Origin: Talpa occidentalis
Taxonomy: Eukaryota; Chordata; Mammalia; Eulipotyphla; Talpidae
Length of the DNA: 64,000 nt
Assembly: GCF_014898055.3 (NCBI RefSeq)
Contig: NW_026555331.1
Coordinates: forward strand, 109,799,194-109,863,193
Reading direction: 5' to 3'
Shown here: positions 34,101-39,540 of the stretch, piece by piece
How the letters are laid out: each line of letters opens with the position of its first letter
Numbering within the stretch: the stretch's first letter is position 1
Notes under the pieces: generated by a model
What the model saw: only the letters and a program-made list of their open reading frames with translations
Databases searched by the model: none
What the model was told of the DNA's origin: nothing
Program-made: the position numbers and the translations under genes

Positions 34101-36555
34101 TGGAAAGACCACCCCGGTAGGTAGTAAGTTCCTCTTCACAGGGCTTAATACACATGACCAGGAGAAGAACTGAAATAGGGACCCTTCATCAGTTTCTAAA
34201 TCTTAAAATCAGTCATCAAATCTTCCATCAAGGAACCTCAAGTTGTGAAAATGTCTTCCTAAACACAAAGAAGCAACTTTTGTCATAACAAAGTCCCCTA
34301 CTAAAAAACTGTACAATGTCAGCTCAGCCCTCACTCATTAATCCCAGTGGTTCTGCTGAGCCATCCTCAAGCTGCTCTGTGGTCTCATGCAGATGGCTAT
34401 CAATGGCAGGAATTCTCCAAACCTTGGTCTGGTCATCCAACCTCCCAATATGGGATGACCAGTGTCCAAAGCGCGCCCAAGAACATGGAACAGGTCCTTC
34501 ACTGTACCTCCATCCAGGGCCCACAGGAATGAGTCAAATAAATCAAGTGCCACACAATATCACATTAATACAAATCTGTATTTAGGCACATGTATTACTA
34601 AATCCAAACATAAGCCATCCAGCATAATGTAAGAGTCAAAGGAAAAACAATTATCAGAAAAGAAAATACATAAGAAAATAGCAACAGATATTACATCACT
34701 CTATGATTTGTTACTGCAACCTCCCTGAAGAAATGTCATTCTGTATTTCACCATATGATGGTTAATGTTTTCATCAGTCATTCAAGAAATATGCAACTTC
34801 ATTCTGTTACCAGACTTCAAATCAGTATTAAATATTTGCTTGTGTAACAGCAACAAAATACTGTTAAATCAGTGCCTTCCCGTGCATTTATTACCCACTC
34901 CAGTTAGCTCTGCCCCTCAGGAAGGTGCCCCTGGGGTAAGTAGAGCAGTTGATGTCATAGGGAAGAAAAGGCTCACAAAGGAAATAACTTGAAACTTATG
35001 CTAAACTTAACCATTGTGAACTGAATCTGGAGCCTCTGTCTCATCCACTGTACCATGCTGCCTCCCCAAGGTGAACCGATCTAACCTGCACACCAGCCAG
35101 GCTTTTTGAGATCGCTACTGAAAACACTTGAGTTTTTCTAGGCTTTAATCTTTAATCTGCAATAGAAAAAAAAAAGTACCCCAATAATAAAGCCAACCTT
35201 TCCTGAGCCTATTAACACACACACACACATACACACACACACATACACACACACGACTCTGGCTTTTTATGACTGAGTGGCTTCTAGTGGTGGATGTTAT
35301 CTCCAGGGAAGCCGATTTTGCTGTGTCCTATTCCTCGGCCTATTTGCACACGAAATTCTTTTGGGTCACTAAAGGAATCTTAAAGAGTAACAAGGAATAA
35401 ATCACCAAAAGTTAAATAATTCGGCAGCCAAAGCCCTTTCATGGCATTACATAGGAAAGGAAATGTGACAGCCTTTTACCGAATGACTTGGAAAAACTAG
35501 GCCTATTATCTTAACTGCTATAACTTGCCTTATCGGATGTGCATCCGGAAACAAAGGGAGCCTTAAGTCGGCCTACAACCTGTGAACGTTTCAACTTTCT
35601 TTTTTTGTCTTTTTAAAGCCTAACGTTACACATTATTCCTTTGGTGCCTGGCGGCGAGACCAAAAGAGCCCTCCTCGCCACAGGCTCCCCCGCTCAGCGG
35701 GAAGCACTAGCCCCGGGCTCCCCAAACACAACACTTCCTGGAAAGTGAGGCGCCCAGGGGGAAATCACAAATAAGTGTCACCGACGGCGTCTGCGGCCAA
35801 GTAAAAAGCACGCTACAATTTAATAAGTTTAGCAACTTTCCAGGACAAGGCACGAGCTTTTGCTTTCGGTCCTACACCCTCACTCCCAACCTGAAGCCAA
35901 CCATCCTCCGCGGCAGGGGCCGAGATAACGGGAAGGCGACGGGTCCGCGCCAGGCAGCAGTGCCCGAGTCTCGTCCGCGCAGACCTGCCGGTTCTCCGCC
36001 AGGCCGGGCAGCTGTTGATCGCGGGGCCGTGTTTCCAAATACAGGGACCGGGAGCGGCTGGAGAGCGAACGCGGCAGGCTGAGCCGGGGGAGGGGAGGAG
36101 GAGGTGAGGACGTCCCGGGAAAAGTCGGAAAGGGCTGCAAACTGGCGGGGGCCGGCCCGCGGGGCTCGGCGGCGCCGAAGCGGGGAGGGAGGGAGCGAGG
36201 GGGGCCCGCGCCTCAAAGTTCCGCGTCCGGCGGCGCCCGCGCGCCGGGTCTGCTCACCTAGCAGGAGCGTGGTCCAGGTCCGGCCGCGCCCCGCGCGCCG
36301 CAGGCCCAGCGCCCCGCGCAGCCCCGCGGCCAGCCGCCCCCCGAGGCCGCCCCCTGCGGGCGGCGCGCCTGACTCCGAGCGGGGCCCCTTCTTGCCCCCC
36401 GCGCCCTTGCGCCCCGAGGACGGGGACGCGCGCTCGGGCCCGGGCTCCCCGGCGCCCACGTCCGGCGCTCCCCTCAGCGGCGACTGCGAGGCACGGGGCG
36501 GCTGGGGCGGCTTCGGGGCCGCCTCCCGGTGCTTGTTCCGCGCCTGCAGGACCAT
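518..36555 (-). CDS. DPY19L1: DPY19L1, 5' portion (coding exons 1-7), C-mannosyltransferase
   Basis: Seven minus-strand exons join in frame to 274 codons; the rest of the gene lies left of position 1. The human protein is about 675 residues, so this is roughly the N-terminal 40%. The family (DPY-19, GT98) sits in the ER membrane and moves mannose from dolichol-phosphate-mannose to carbon 2 of the indole of tryptophan in WxxW motifs, for example in thrombospondin repeats. Seen here: a basic, Pro/Gly-rich cytosolic N-terminus, a first hydrophobic segment spanning exons 1-2 ([14 protein letters not shown]), the conserved first luminal loop ([20 protein letters not shown], then [10 protein letters not shown]), and a second hydrophobic segment in exon 6. 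'[20 protein letters not shown]' and '[16 protein letters not shown]' fit DPY19L1 rather than DPY19L2 as I remember the paralogues. Reading frames and splice phases agree at every junction, and no stop or frameshift is seen, so the gene looks functional. Introns measure 15155, 673, 1993, 3314, 695 and 13386 bases. Confidence 0.95.
576..2320. other. Intron 6, 3' end; no repeat confidently named
   Basis: AT-rich with no coding exon. A short stretch around 1090-1160 (atttctcaaaac ... ggggaatactag) resembles the end of an old hAT or Tigger fossil, but too weakly to name. Confidence 0.4.
2330..3640 (-). mobile_element. Fossil LINE-1, 3' part, minus strand
   Basis: From 2580 ('tgctataataaaaggttaaa', then 'ctgctaagtcaaagaatgga') the sequence resembles an old L1 3' region read antisense. 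At 3515-3610 it resembles antisense ORF2 ('catttatttaattctagtta' after 'atatctctc'). It is highly diverged and full of stops, in intron 6. The exact subfamily is not assigned. Confidence 0.5.
3641..5370. other. Intron 6 interior; nothing recognised
   Basis: AT-rich, with a short (AT)n run near 3821-3837. No gene-like signal. Short reading frames here look like chance. Confidence 0.4.
5380..6315 (+). mobile_element. Fossil LINE-2 (L2) 3' half
   Basis: C/T-rich sequence with L2 3' landmarks: a block near 6145-6225 (cattggcatctcattgctga ... aatctggccctgc), then a 'ctcctactcc ... gcattgtcctagtcacagtt' stretch near 6250-6300, matching in order the end of the L2 reverse-transcriptase region. The 160-codon open stretch at 5833-6315 is a remnant, not a gene. 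The 5380-5820 part is assigned less surely. Confidence 0.5.
6330..6540. repeat. Degenerate purine-rich tandem repeat
   Basis: Units containing 'cagagagag' and 'ggata/gggat' recur every ~40-50 bases (6380, 6402, 6450, 6470, 6510). This looks like a decayed minisatellite, and the unit is too diverged to define by eye. Confidence 0.35.
6541..7450. other. Intron 6 interior; nothing recognised
   Basis: AT-rich with several A-runs. No exon or named repeat. Confidence 0.4.
7455..7950 (-). mobile_element. LINE-1, inverted 5' segment
   Basis: Minus-strand ORF2 sequence: 'ccagttttcccagcat' and 'tttccaatccatgagcaggg' have close counterparts in the minus-strand L1 near 63510 and 63905. It abuts the plus-strand L1 at about 7950, giving the head-to-head arrangement expected from twin priming. 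Confidence 0.75.
7951..10605 (+). mobile_element. LINE-1, ORF2 to 3' UTR (defective)
   Basis: ORF2-derived sequence runs from the reverse-transcriptase region ('gtttatcaaacctttaaaaa', 8060-8090) through the C-terminal region near 9890-10330 to a 3' UTR ending near 10600. Frames are broken by many stops and indels, and only short pieces remain (for example 9797-10063). With 7455-7950 it forms one 5'-inverted insertion in intron 6. Confidence 0.8.
10606..11535. other. Intron 6 interior; nothing recognised
   Basis: AT-rich spacer between the L1 and a SINE. No exon. Confidence 0.4.
11545..11822 (+). mobile_element. tRNA-headed SINE, long form, older copy
   Basis: Begins gggcctccctagtggcac and ends in an A-rich tail after 'aataaataaaaataagtct'. 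Flanked by 'ctggatcca' at 11536-11544 and 11826-11834, a target-site duplication. The tRNA-like head and its promoter boxes are quite decayed here. Confidence 0.9.
12250..12560 (+). mobile_element. Possible L2 3' fragment
   Basis: C/T-rich with 'cttttctcctccatgaatcc' and 'ttctaagcactttgtccttt', which resemble the L2 3' end ('cctccatgaagcc ... cctaaagcacttt') in order. Weak and old. Confidence 0.4.
12561..13961. other. Intron 6, 5' end; nothing recognised
   Basis: Very AT-rich. No repeat named. It leads into the exon 6 donor. Confidence 0.4.
13962..14055 (-). CDS. DPY19L1: DPY19L1 coding exon 6 (transmembrane segment)
   Basis: The 94-base exon is flanked by acceptor ttatttttaaag and donor GTAAGA. 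It completes a Gly codon, codes 30 residues beginning LGDPACFYV, and gives two bases of a Ser codon. A hydrophobic run follows ([18 protein letters not shown]), read as a transmembrane helix. Confidence 0.95.
14200..14735 (+). mobile_element. MLT1-type MaLR LTR in intron 5
   Basis: Resembles the mammalian MLT1 LTR consensus in order: 'ggctacaaattcactgacac' near 14225, 'ctgcagaagccaaagtatg' near 14318, 'aattcctgacttgaag' near 14638, then 'accataagtttggagtaagg' and 'ataacagattactaga' at the end. It is antisense to DPY19L1. It fills most of the 695-base intron and ends about 15 bases from the exon 5 donor. Confidence 0.72.
14751..14871 (-). CDS. DPY19L1: DPY19L1 coding exon 5 (GC splice donor)
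   Basis: The 121-base exon gives 40 codons plus one base, [10 protein letters not shown] to SPIESCE, then the first base of Gly. The acceptor is tttcaaaaccag. The donor reads GAAG|GCAAGT, a GC-type donor with an otherwise perfect consensus. The phase of exon 6 requires this cut. The GT four bases further on would shift the frame. Confidence 0.93.
15002..15283 (-). mobile_element. tRNA-headed SINE, long form
   Basis: On the minus strand it starts ggggcctccccggtggcaca and ends in a (TAAA)n/A-rich tail. The 17-base target duplication caacttgggaactttta is perfect at 14985-15001 and 15284-15300. It lies in intron 4, in the same orientation as the gene. Confidence 0.95.
15301..16410. other. Intron 4; AT repeat, otherwise nothing recognised
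   Basis: Moderately GC-rich at 15660-16100, but no splice-bounded exon is recognised there. A (TA)n microsatellite follows. Confidence 0.4.
16134..16167. repeat. (TA)n microsatellite
   Basis: About 16 uninterrupted AT dinucleotides. Confidence 0.95.
16420..16694 (-). mobile_element. tRNA-headed SINE, long form, older copy
   Basis: Minus-strand head near 16660-16693 (agggcctccctggtggctta), with a body ending in an A-rich tail near 16425. 'tgtatttct' at 16411-16419 and 16701-16709 is the probable target duplication. Confidence 0.88.
16710..18185. other. Intron 4, 5' part; one unassigned open frame
   Basis: AT-rich. A less AT-rich stretch at 17540-17830 holds a 93-codon plus-strand frame followed by a donor-like AAAAAG|GTAAAT near 17800. 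I do not recognise the peptide and do not call it a gene. Confidence 0.4.
18186..18323 (-). CDS. DPY19L1: DPY19L1 coding exon 4
   Basis: The 138-base exon is exactly 46 codons in phase 0, with acceptor cttgtttcag and donor GTAAGT. It codes [10 protein letters not shown] through the conserved '[19 protein letters not shown]'. This continues the first luminal loop. Position 17 of the exon is Phe in 'SFFNGVW', where I recall Leu in human DPY19L1, a minor substitution. Confidence 0.96.
18324..19310. other. Intron 3; nothing recognised
   Basis: AT-rich intronic sequence. No exon or named repeat. Confidence 0.4.
19322..19443 (-). mobile_element. tRNA-headed SINE, short form
   Basis: Only the tRNA-like head plus ~15 bases is present, ending minus-strand '...gagggtcccacaaaat', then an A/G tail. 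The target duplication tcttctgattt is perfect at 19311-19321 and 19444-19454. The long body seen in other copies is absent. Confidence 0.92.
19455..20316. other. Intron 3; nothing recognised
   Basis: AT-rich spacer up to the exon 3 donor. Confidence 0.4.
20317..20404 (-). CDS. DPY19L1: DPY19L1 coding exon 3
   Basis: The 88-base exon is flanked by acceptor gtttttgcag and donor GTTAGT. It finishes the Trp codon and codes for 29 residues, from [10 protein letters not shown] to FRTEM. This is the start of the first luminal loop, among the most conserved parts of the family. Structural work on the worm enzyme places its catalytic base in this first-loop region (family knowledge; I do not assign the residue here). 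Confidence 0.95.
20405..21077. other. Intron 2; short TACATA-like repeats
   Basis: 673-base AT-rich intron. Alternating 'tacata/cacata' units at about 20935-21010 form an imperfect purine-pyrimidine alternating tract. Confidence 0.5.
21078..21102 (-). CDS. DPY19L1: DPY19L1 coding exon 2 (25-nt micro-exon)
   Basis: This tiny exon lies between a pyrimidine-rich acceptor (ttttttcttccag) and a donor GTAAGA. It completes an Ala codon from exon 1, codes for AFAAVLH and gives two bases of a Trp codon, extending the first transmembrane helix. Phases match both neighbours (1 in, 2 out). Skipping it would shift the frame. It follows a 15.2-kb intron. Confidence 0.9.
21290..21556 (+). mobile_element. 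tRNA-headed SINE, long form, young copy
   Basis: Well preserved. The head is gggccttccctggtggcaca, with an A-box-like tggcacagtgg and a B-box-like ggttcgatccc near 21358. The body ends in (AAAT)n and 'ctttaaaaaa'. Target duplication ataccaattgactgg/ataccaatagactgg at 21275-21289 and 21557-21571. It lies about 190 bases upstream of exon 2, antisense to the gene. Confidence 0.96.
21572..22490. other. Intron 1, 3' part; nothing recognised
   Basis: AT-rich. A purine-rich stretch lies at 21860-21930. No named repeat. Confidence 0.4.
22495..23060 (-). mobile_element. Fossil LINE-1 ORF2 fragment
   Basis: Read antisense, this follows the order of old L1 ORF2: 'ttgcaaattaatttggaaag', 'ataaacatggtattttacct' and, near its end, 'agggcatcctgtctt'. 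It is heavily diverged. Confidence 0.5.
23300..23470 (-). mobile_element. MIR SINE
   Basis: Antisense MIR core: 'aataaatcctcacaattatc', then 'ctatgaggtaggtac', then 'ccccagtacagatatgacaa'. Ancient, in intron 1. Confidence 0.75.
24360..24445 (+). mobile_element. L2 3' end
   Basis: 'tctgagggcagaaacaatgt' to 'aatgtttgctgaattaa' matches the terminal L2 pattern (gagggcaggg ... aaatgtttgttgaatga). Confidence 0.65.
24590..25095. other. GC-richer intron 1 segment, not recognised
   Basis: About 500 bases distinctly richer in G+C and C/T than the surroundings, with open frames on both strands (24529-24792, 24789-25178). I recognise neither a protein family nor a repeat. It could be an old C-rich repeat, a lost exon or a regulatory element. 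Confidence 0.3.
25100..25308. mobile_element. MER5-type hAT fossil(s), left part
   Basis: 'gttagaaatgcaaacccttg' and 'aatctacattttaataagac' follow the MER5A non-autonomous hAT element; 'cagaatcacctgga' at 25225 may start a second copy. It is cut by the following SINE. Confidence 0.55.
25309..25556 (+). mobile_element. tRNA-headed SINE, long form
   Basis: Head ggccttccccagtggtgcag, tail aaataaataaatatt plus A-run. The target duplication aatactgatccag is perfect at 25296-25308 and 25557-25569. Inserted into older hAT-derived sequence. Confidence 0.94.
25557..25680. mobile_element. MER5-type hAT fossil, right part
   Basis: 'gagatcctgagtcaacagat' and 'aaatttgcattttaaacaag' resemble the MER5 family. 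It is the continuation of the element split by the SINE. Confidence 0.45.
25849..26153 (-). mobile_element. tRNA-headed SINE, long form, young copy
   Basis: Minus-strand head ggggcctccctggtggcgca. The body ends in a (AAAC)n tail seen as (gttt)n at 25880-25903. Perfect 18-base target duplication ccctagtaagtcattttt at 25831-25848 and 26154-26171. Same orientation as DPY19L1, intron 1. Confidence 0.96.
26172..27255. other. Intron 1; nothing recognised
   Basis: AT-rich. Short open frames at 26459-26923 show no family features. Confidence 0.4.
27262..27520 (-). mobile_element. tRNA-headed SINE, long form, older copy
   Basis: Minus-strand head aggccttcctggtgacgcca and typical body (ctgttctgctccctaccctg). 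Diverged from young copies, and no clear target duplication is visible. Confidence 0.85.
27640..27830 (+). mobile_element. MIR SINE
   Basis: 'cacttcagtttcctcacttg' and 'taaaactccaggaggtaacc' match the MIR core in plus orientation. Confidence 0.6.
27831..29060. other. Intron 1; nothing recognised
   Basis: AT-rich spacer without a named repeat or exon. Confidence 0.4.
29065..29825 (+). mobile_element. Endogenous retrovirus LTR, interrupted by a SINE
   Basis: A GC-richer block begins tgctgacagagga and carries a TATA-like 'actatatcag' near 29363, a poly(A) signal 'taataaact' near 29549, and a U5-like tail ending about '...cccaca' near 29820. Layout and composition fit an LTR read on the plus strand, antisense to DPY19L1. 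Ends are approximate, no target duplication is found and the family is not assigned. No viral coding sequence accompanies it. Confidence 0.5.
29566..29680 (-). mobile_element. tRNA-headed SINE, short form, nested in LTR
   Basis: Minus-strand head ggcctcccctggtggcgcag, ending 'gagggtcccacaaaa' with no long body. Flanks aaacttgctcttta (29552-29565) and aaaccagctcttta (29681-29694) are a diverged target duplication. It sits just past the LTR poly(A) signal. Confidence 0.88.
30373..30803 (+). mobile_element. Solo retroviral LTR with 5-bp target duplication
   Basis: 431 bases, starting TGTAGGG and ending CTCTACA, with perfect 5-base inverted termini (TGTAG/CTACA). It is flanked by ACTAA at 30368-30372 and 30804-30808. 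A poly(A) signal AATAAAA lies near 30703 and a TATA-like TTTTAAGG near 30520, so transcription would run on the plus strand, antisense to DPY19L1. No internal viral sequence is present: it is a product of LTR-LTR recombination. A 5-bp duplication is usual for ERVL-class elements but not diagnostic. Confidence 0.85.
30890..31120 (+). mobile_element. MIR SINE
   Basis: 'tggaatcctggggatacttg', 'catgggcaagataccctaac' and 'aacaatgtctggcac' follow the MIR consensus from head to tail. Confidence 0.75.
31140..31275 (-). mobile_element. Possible MIR fragment
   Basis: 'tattatctcattttcaagat' followed by 'aactcagaaatattaaggga' resembles antisense MIR. Confidence 0.4.
31780..31945 (+). mobile_element. MER20-like hAT fossil
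   Basis: 'agtggttctaaatgtggcaa', 'ttgcctcccaggggacatat' and 'gtgctactggcatctaacag' match, in order, the non-autonomous hAT element I remember as MER20. The name is from memory; the hAT-type end is visible. Confidence 0.6.
32335..32786 (-). mobile_element. Endogenous retrovirus LTR in sense with DPY19L1
   Basis: 452 bases bounded by TGTT...AACA. Read on the minus strand it has a TATA box (tatataac near 32612-32619), then AATAAA signals near 32450-32475, the order U3-R-U5. Flanks atat/gtat could be a 4-bp target duplication with one mismatch. No internal viral genes are adjacent, so it is a probable solo LTR. It lies in intron 1, about 3.5 kb downstream of exon 1. Confidence 0.7.
33239..33905. 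mobile_element. Possible non-autonomous hAT transposon
   Basis: Left end 'cagtgttttcaaactgtggg' and right end 'aaagtttgagaaccatta' are inverted copies of the common hAT terminus (cagtggttctcaaact). The interior includes 'gtgggtcataatattagatc', as in this class. Family not assigned, and the 8-bp target duplication is not evident. Confidence 0.42.
33906..35214. other. Intron 1, near exon 1; nothing recognised
   Basis: No repeat named. A short stem (ggtcatcc ... gggatgacc) lies near 34431-34460. Short open frames at 34316-34585 show no family signal. Confidence 0.35.
35215..35254. repeat. (CA)n microsatellite, interrupted
   Basis: CA repeats with two 'at' interruptions. Confidence 0.95.
36258..36555 (-). 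CDS. DPY19L1: DPY19L1 coding exon 1
   Basis: It codes for 99 codons plus one base. The start ATG at 36555 has A at -3 and G at +4, a strong initiation context, and the protein begins [10 protein letters not shown] as in known DPY19L1. The first ~90 residues are low-complexity (Pro, Gly, Arg, Ser), expected to be cytosolic and unstructured. The exon ends in TTLLL, the first turn of transmembrane segment 1. The donor is CTAG|GTGAGC. The exon lies wholly inside the CpG island. The frame stays open upstream to 36924, so a longer N-terminus is possible but not supported by family knowledge. Confidence 0.93.
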
Positions 36556-36563
36556 CTTGGCAT
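36474..36563 (-). other. uORF overlapping the DPY19L1 start
   Basis: An ATG eight bases upstream of the main start, in a different frame, opens 29 codons and ends at TGA inside exon 1, 82 bases past the main ATG. It has A at -3 but C at +4, a weaker context than the main start. Any transcript starting upstream of 36563 contains it, so the main start is presumably reached by leaky scanning. No function is claimed for the peptide. Confidence 0.6.
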
Positions 36564-36646
36564 AGTCGCTCCCCCTCGCTGCGCGCGCCCGGACGGCAGC
36601 CGGGAAACGGCGGGCTGGCGGGGTGGCCCCGGCGCCGCTCACTCTC

Positions 36647-36680
36647 CGGCGGGCGGGCGGGCGGGCGGGCGGAGGGCGGG
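36647..36680. repeat. GGGC/GGCG tandem run in promoter
   Basis: About six GGGC units form a short GC microsatellite just upstream of exon 1. It is likely length-variable and able to bind Sp1-type factors or form G-quadruplex on one strand (inference). Confidence 0.7.
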
Positions 36681-36917
36681 CCGGTCCCTCCCCGCGGGCG
36701 GGGAGGCGGAGAAAGCTGCAAGGCCGGGCGGCGACTGCCAGCCTGGCTGTGCGGCCGGGAGGCGGCGCCGGACTCGCGCTCCCGCCGCCGTTGCCGCTGC
36801 TCCGGTTGTCAAGGCGACAGCGGAACGCCGGGGGGCGGGGGCGGGGACTCCCTGCGAGCGGCCGCGGCCCCGCCTCCTCCGCCCCTCCGTGCCGGACGCG
36901 CGCTCCCGGCCCCCCAG

Positions 36918-36938
36918 CGCGCACGCGCGGACTTCCGG
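36918..36938 (-). promoter_or_regulatory. Adjacent NRF1-like and ETS-like sites
   Basis: Positions 36918-36929 match the NRF1 palindrome (YGCGCAYGCGCR), and 36931-36938 is CCGGAAGT on the minus strand, a GABP/ETS core. In CpG-island promoters both usually lie close to the start site, suggesting transcription begins a little downstream, around 36.85-36.9 kb. That would leave a 5' UTR of roughly 300 bases. The matches are seen; the function is inferred. Confidence 0.5.
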
Positions 36939-37241
36939 CGCGGGCCGGGCCAACCCCGCGGCCGCCCCGCGACCCCTGCTCGGCGCGGCCCGCGCGGGTC
37001 TGGGCCGGAGGCTCGCTTGGGCCCCCTTCCCCGAGCCGCCGCCCGCCCTCCGGGAGGGCCCGGGAGGAAAGACCCCTCTGAGGGCGGGAGCCGCTAGGCG
37101 AAGTTCGGACCCGATTAAGGCTGCGCCGGGAGTCTGGAGGAGAGAGACCTCGTGGCCCAGGCGGCGCGGCGCGGGGGTGTCTGACCCGGGGGAAAGTGCC
37201 CCAGAACCACCACTGGGGAGCGCTGTGCGTGCGCCCTGGAA

Positions 37242-37273
37242 CCCCCCCCCCCCCCGGCTCGCCCCCCCCTCCC
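37242..37273. repeat. Poly-C tract at CpG island edge
   Basis: A run of 14 C is followed by further C-rich runs, marking the distal edge of the island. It has G-quadruplex/i-motif potential and is prone to length error in assemblies. Confidence 0.8.
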
Positions 37274-37290
37274 TCCCCCGCTGTTAGGCG

Positions 37291-38485
37291 GGCTGATGGT
37301 CAAGCCTCGGTGTTATGTTTATTATTGCACAGTGCAGCTACCTAGTTCACGGATGCGATGAAGTGCTGAAGCCAGTATGGAATGCCGACAAGGTGACTCA
37401 GGAGAGAGCTGATGAGGGTCGAGGCACACCTGTTGCCGGCTTTTAATGCAGTGCAAAAAACCAGGGTAGGCGACCACCTTCAGGCTGGAGGTGGTGAAAC
37501 TGACAGGCCCGAGAAGGAAAGGTTATCAACAAGTATGTTTTGTTAGTTTCACATGCTGTAACTTTCTGGCTCCATAGAAAGTAAGGGGAAAAAACTTTAT
37601 TTGCTGCAAAAATAAAAACCGGTCTGAAACGTATTTTCTTTCACACGGCAGCAGAATGCAGGAGTAAAGAAAGCCCCCCCGCCCCACCCCGGGAAGATGA
37701 AGAAAACCAGGTGGATCCCAAGTTTTCCCTCCACCCCTCCACTCCCTGTGCCCACTTCTGTGGTCTTTGTACAAAGCCCTACACCTACACCTCCTGGAAT
37801 ACTTACCAGTCTGGTCCCTTCCTTGTGAGGCTAGTTCCAAAGAGTGCCTGAATCCCAGTTTGAAGATGGAGGCACATCGTTCTGACGCTCTTTGTAACTC
37901 CAGGGGCTTCCCTTAGCTTGGGATCCTCACCCTTAAGTTTCTCTGCCAGAAGTTAAGACCATCGTTGATAAATTGTTACTTTTTTTAAGGGACAATGAAC
38001 CTTTCTTTGGGGGAATTCTCTTTTGCAATGCTAATGAATAATTCCTCATATACTGTAAATTTTGTGAATTGGATATGCGGATGTCTTTTTTGGAGCAAAG
38101 GATAACTTTTTAGACACTGACTTTTTAAAAATATTTAGAATTGAGTTAATGCAGTTTTACAAGGTGCAATGGAGAGACCCTAGACTTAAAAAATGAAAGT
38201 GATACAAAAAAAGGTGATATCAGAATTTGAAACAATGTGTCAGATGGATCCATTGTTACTCTCTTGGATTACTTTTGAATTTGTTACCTTTTAGGTTTAA
38301 AAGAAACCTAATTTAATGTCTAATAAAGGTAATACAAATAATTTGTGCATGGATTTTAATTATTAGAAAATACATGGAAAATGAGGTTCAATATTGAAAC
38401 TATTGGCTTGCTTGCCTGTCTCTTTCTCTACATGAGGGGCCTGGGATTCAGGAACTGCTTCTTTCACCCCATACCCTTTACCAGA
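37291..38485. other. Intergenic, upstream of DPY19L1; nothing recognised
   Basis: Falls from GC-rich island to AT-rich DNA. No exon or repeat named. Confidence 0.4.
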
Positions 38486-38487
38486 GT

Positions 38488-38545
38488 TGAATGAATGAAT
38501 GAATGTGATTGAATAAATGAATGAATGAATGTGATTGAATGAATG
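38488..38545. repeat. (GAAT)n microsatellite with higher-order unit
   Basis: GAAT repeats in which the block 'gaatgaatgaatgtgatt' occurs twice. Confidence 0.9.
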
Positions 38546-38839
38546 CAGGAAATGGCATAATCAAATGACCTTTCATAAAACAACATTTTGTGGTGCTGGT
38601 CCATTGAAAGTCACTCAGTTCTAGCCCTCCTCTGTTTTGATCTGGTATTTATGGAGGACCTATCAAGTTCCTGTCCCAAAGAGTCTTGTCCAGAGCCAAC
38701 TATGAAGCTTTGTTGAACTGAACTGAAAGAGGAACACCTATGTGTAAGACACACCCAGTGAGTTTTTATCAACTCCATCAGTAGTGACAAGTAACCCTTA
38801 TTGGCTTGGTCACCATATGAGGAATCCCAGAGTGGAGCA

Positions 38840-39090
38840 GTGTAGGTATTGGATTAAAAATATGGTAAATCGAGGACCAGGTTCCAATCTTTACTTTGAC
38901 ATTCATCACCAGGTAAGCAGCATGTGACCTGGGCCAAGTTATATGACCTATTTTAGTCTCTGTTTCCTCATCCCTAAAATGTAGTTAATAAAAACATCTA
39001 CTTTACAGGTTTATAATAATTACATAATATAATGCATGCAAGATATATAACAATTACTTCCATCAACGTAATTGCCTAATAAATGTTCAA
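38840..39090 (+). mobile_element. MIR SINE
   Basis: 'gtgacctgggccaagttata', 'ctctgtttcctcatccctaa' and the end 'cctaataaatgttc' match MIR along most of its length. Confidence 0.85.
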
Positions 39091-39464
39091 AGCAGTGGAT
39101 GTGGCATCAGAAGGATGGCAAATCCTCTGTCTTCCCAGAGTCTAAGGCTCACAGTCCAGGGTGGGGTACAAAGAGGGAAATCAAGGACAGCTATGTGATC
39201 TTTAGACCAGACCCTTCCTTCAAGCTTCTAAGTTTTTGAACGATCAATCCCCGCTAAATTTCCCTGCTTCCCATACATACTTTTGAAATGATGCCACTGA
39301 TGGGCCATTAAGCCCAGATCAAATAGTAAATAGTACCTCTCATCACCACCCCCACCACCAAAAGAAGGATGTTTCACACAGGGAGAGTGATGGAGTGAAA
39401 CTTAAAACAGTCATGGAAGGTTACATGCCAGATTTCATTTTATCCTTCTAACTATAAGATCCAT

Positions 39465-39540
39465 AAGAGCAGAGACTGCAGCATGCTCATATCAATATCT
39501 TGAGGCCAGTGCCTGCCACATAGTGGTAGATAACTAAAAA
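39465..39540 (+). mobile_element. L2 3' end
   Basis: 'agatccataagagcagagac', then 'cagtgcctgccacatagtgg', is the terminal L2 pattern. Confidence 0.6.

Larger units (their letters stand above)
35640..37290. promoter_or_regulatory. DPY19L1: CpG island and promoter region of DPY19L1
   Basis: The base composition changes sharply from AT-rich to very GC- and CpG-rich, covering exon 1, the 5' end of intron 1 and about 700 bases upstream. I see no TATA box in the expected place. GC boxes occur near 36832-36843, and a GGGC tandem run lies at 36647-36680. This is a typical housekeeping CpG-island promoter and may fire in both directions. The exact transcription start cannot be read from sequence. Confidence 0.88.

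Noticed and set aside
35872..36257. Continuation of the exon 1 frame past the donor
   Set aside because: The GTGAGC donor at 36257 and in-phase join to exon 2 show that the frame beyond is intron read-through.
36104..37287. Long plus-strand open frames over the CpG island (153, 252 and 152 codons)
   Set aside because: They are frames kept open by GC-rich composition opposite DPY19L1 exon 1 and its promoter. They have low-complexity Arg/Pro/Ala content and no recognisable family. A divergent transcript is possible but unsupported.
38488..38545. Possible CRISPR-like or regulatory direct-repeat array
   Set aside because: It is a GAAT microsatellite with a duplicated interruption. No unique spacers, and the host is a mammal.
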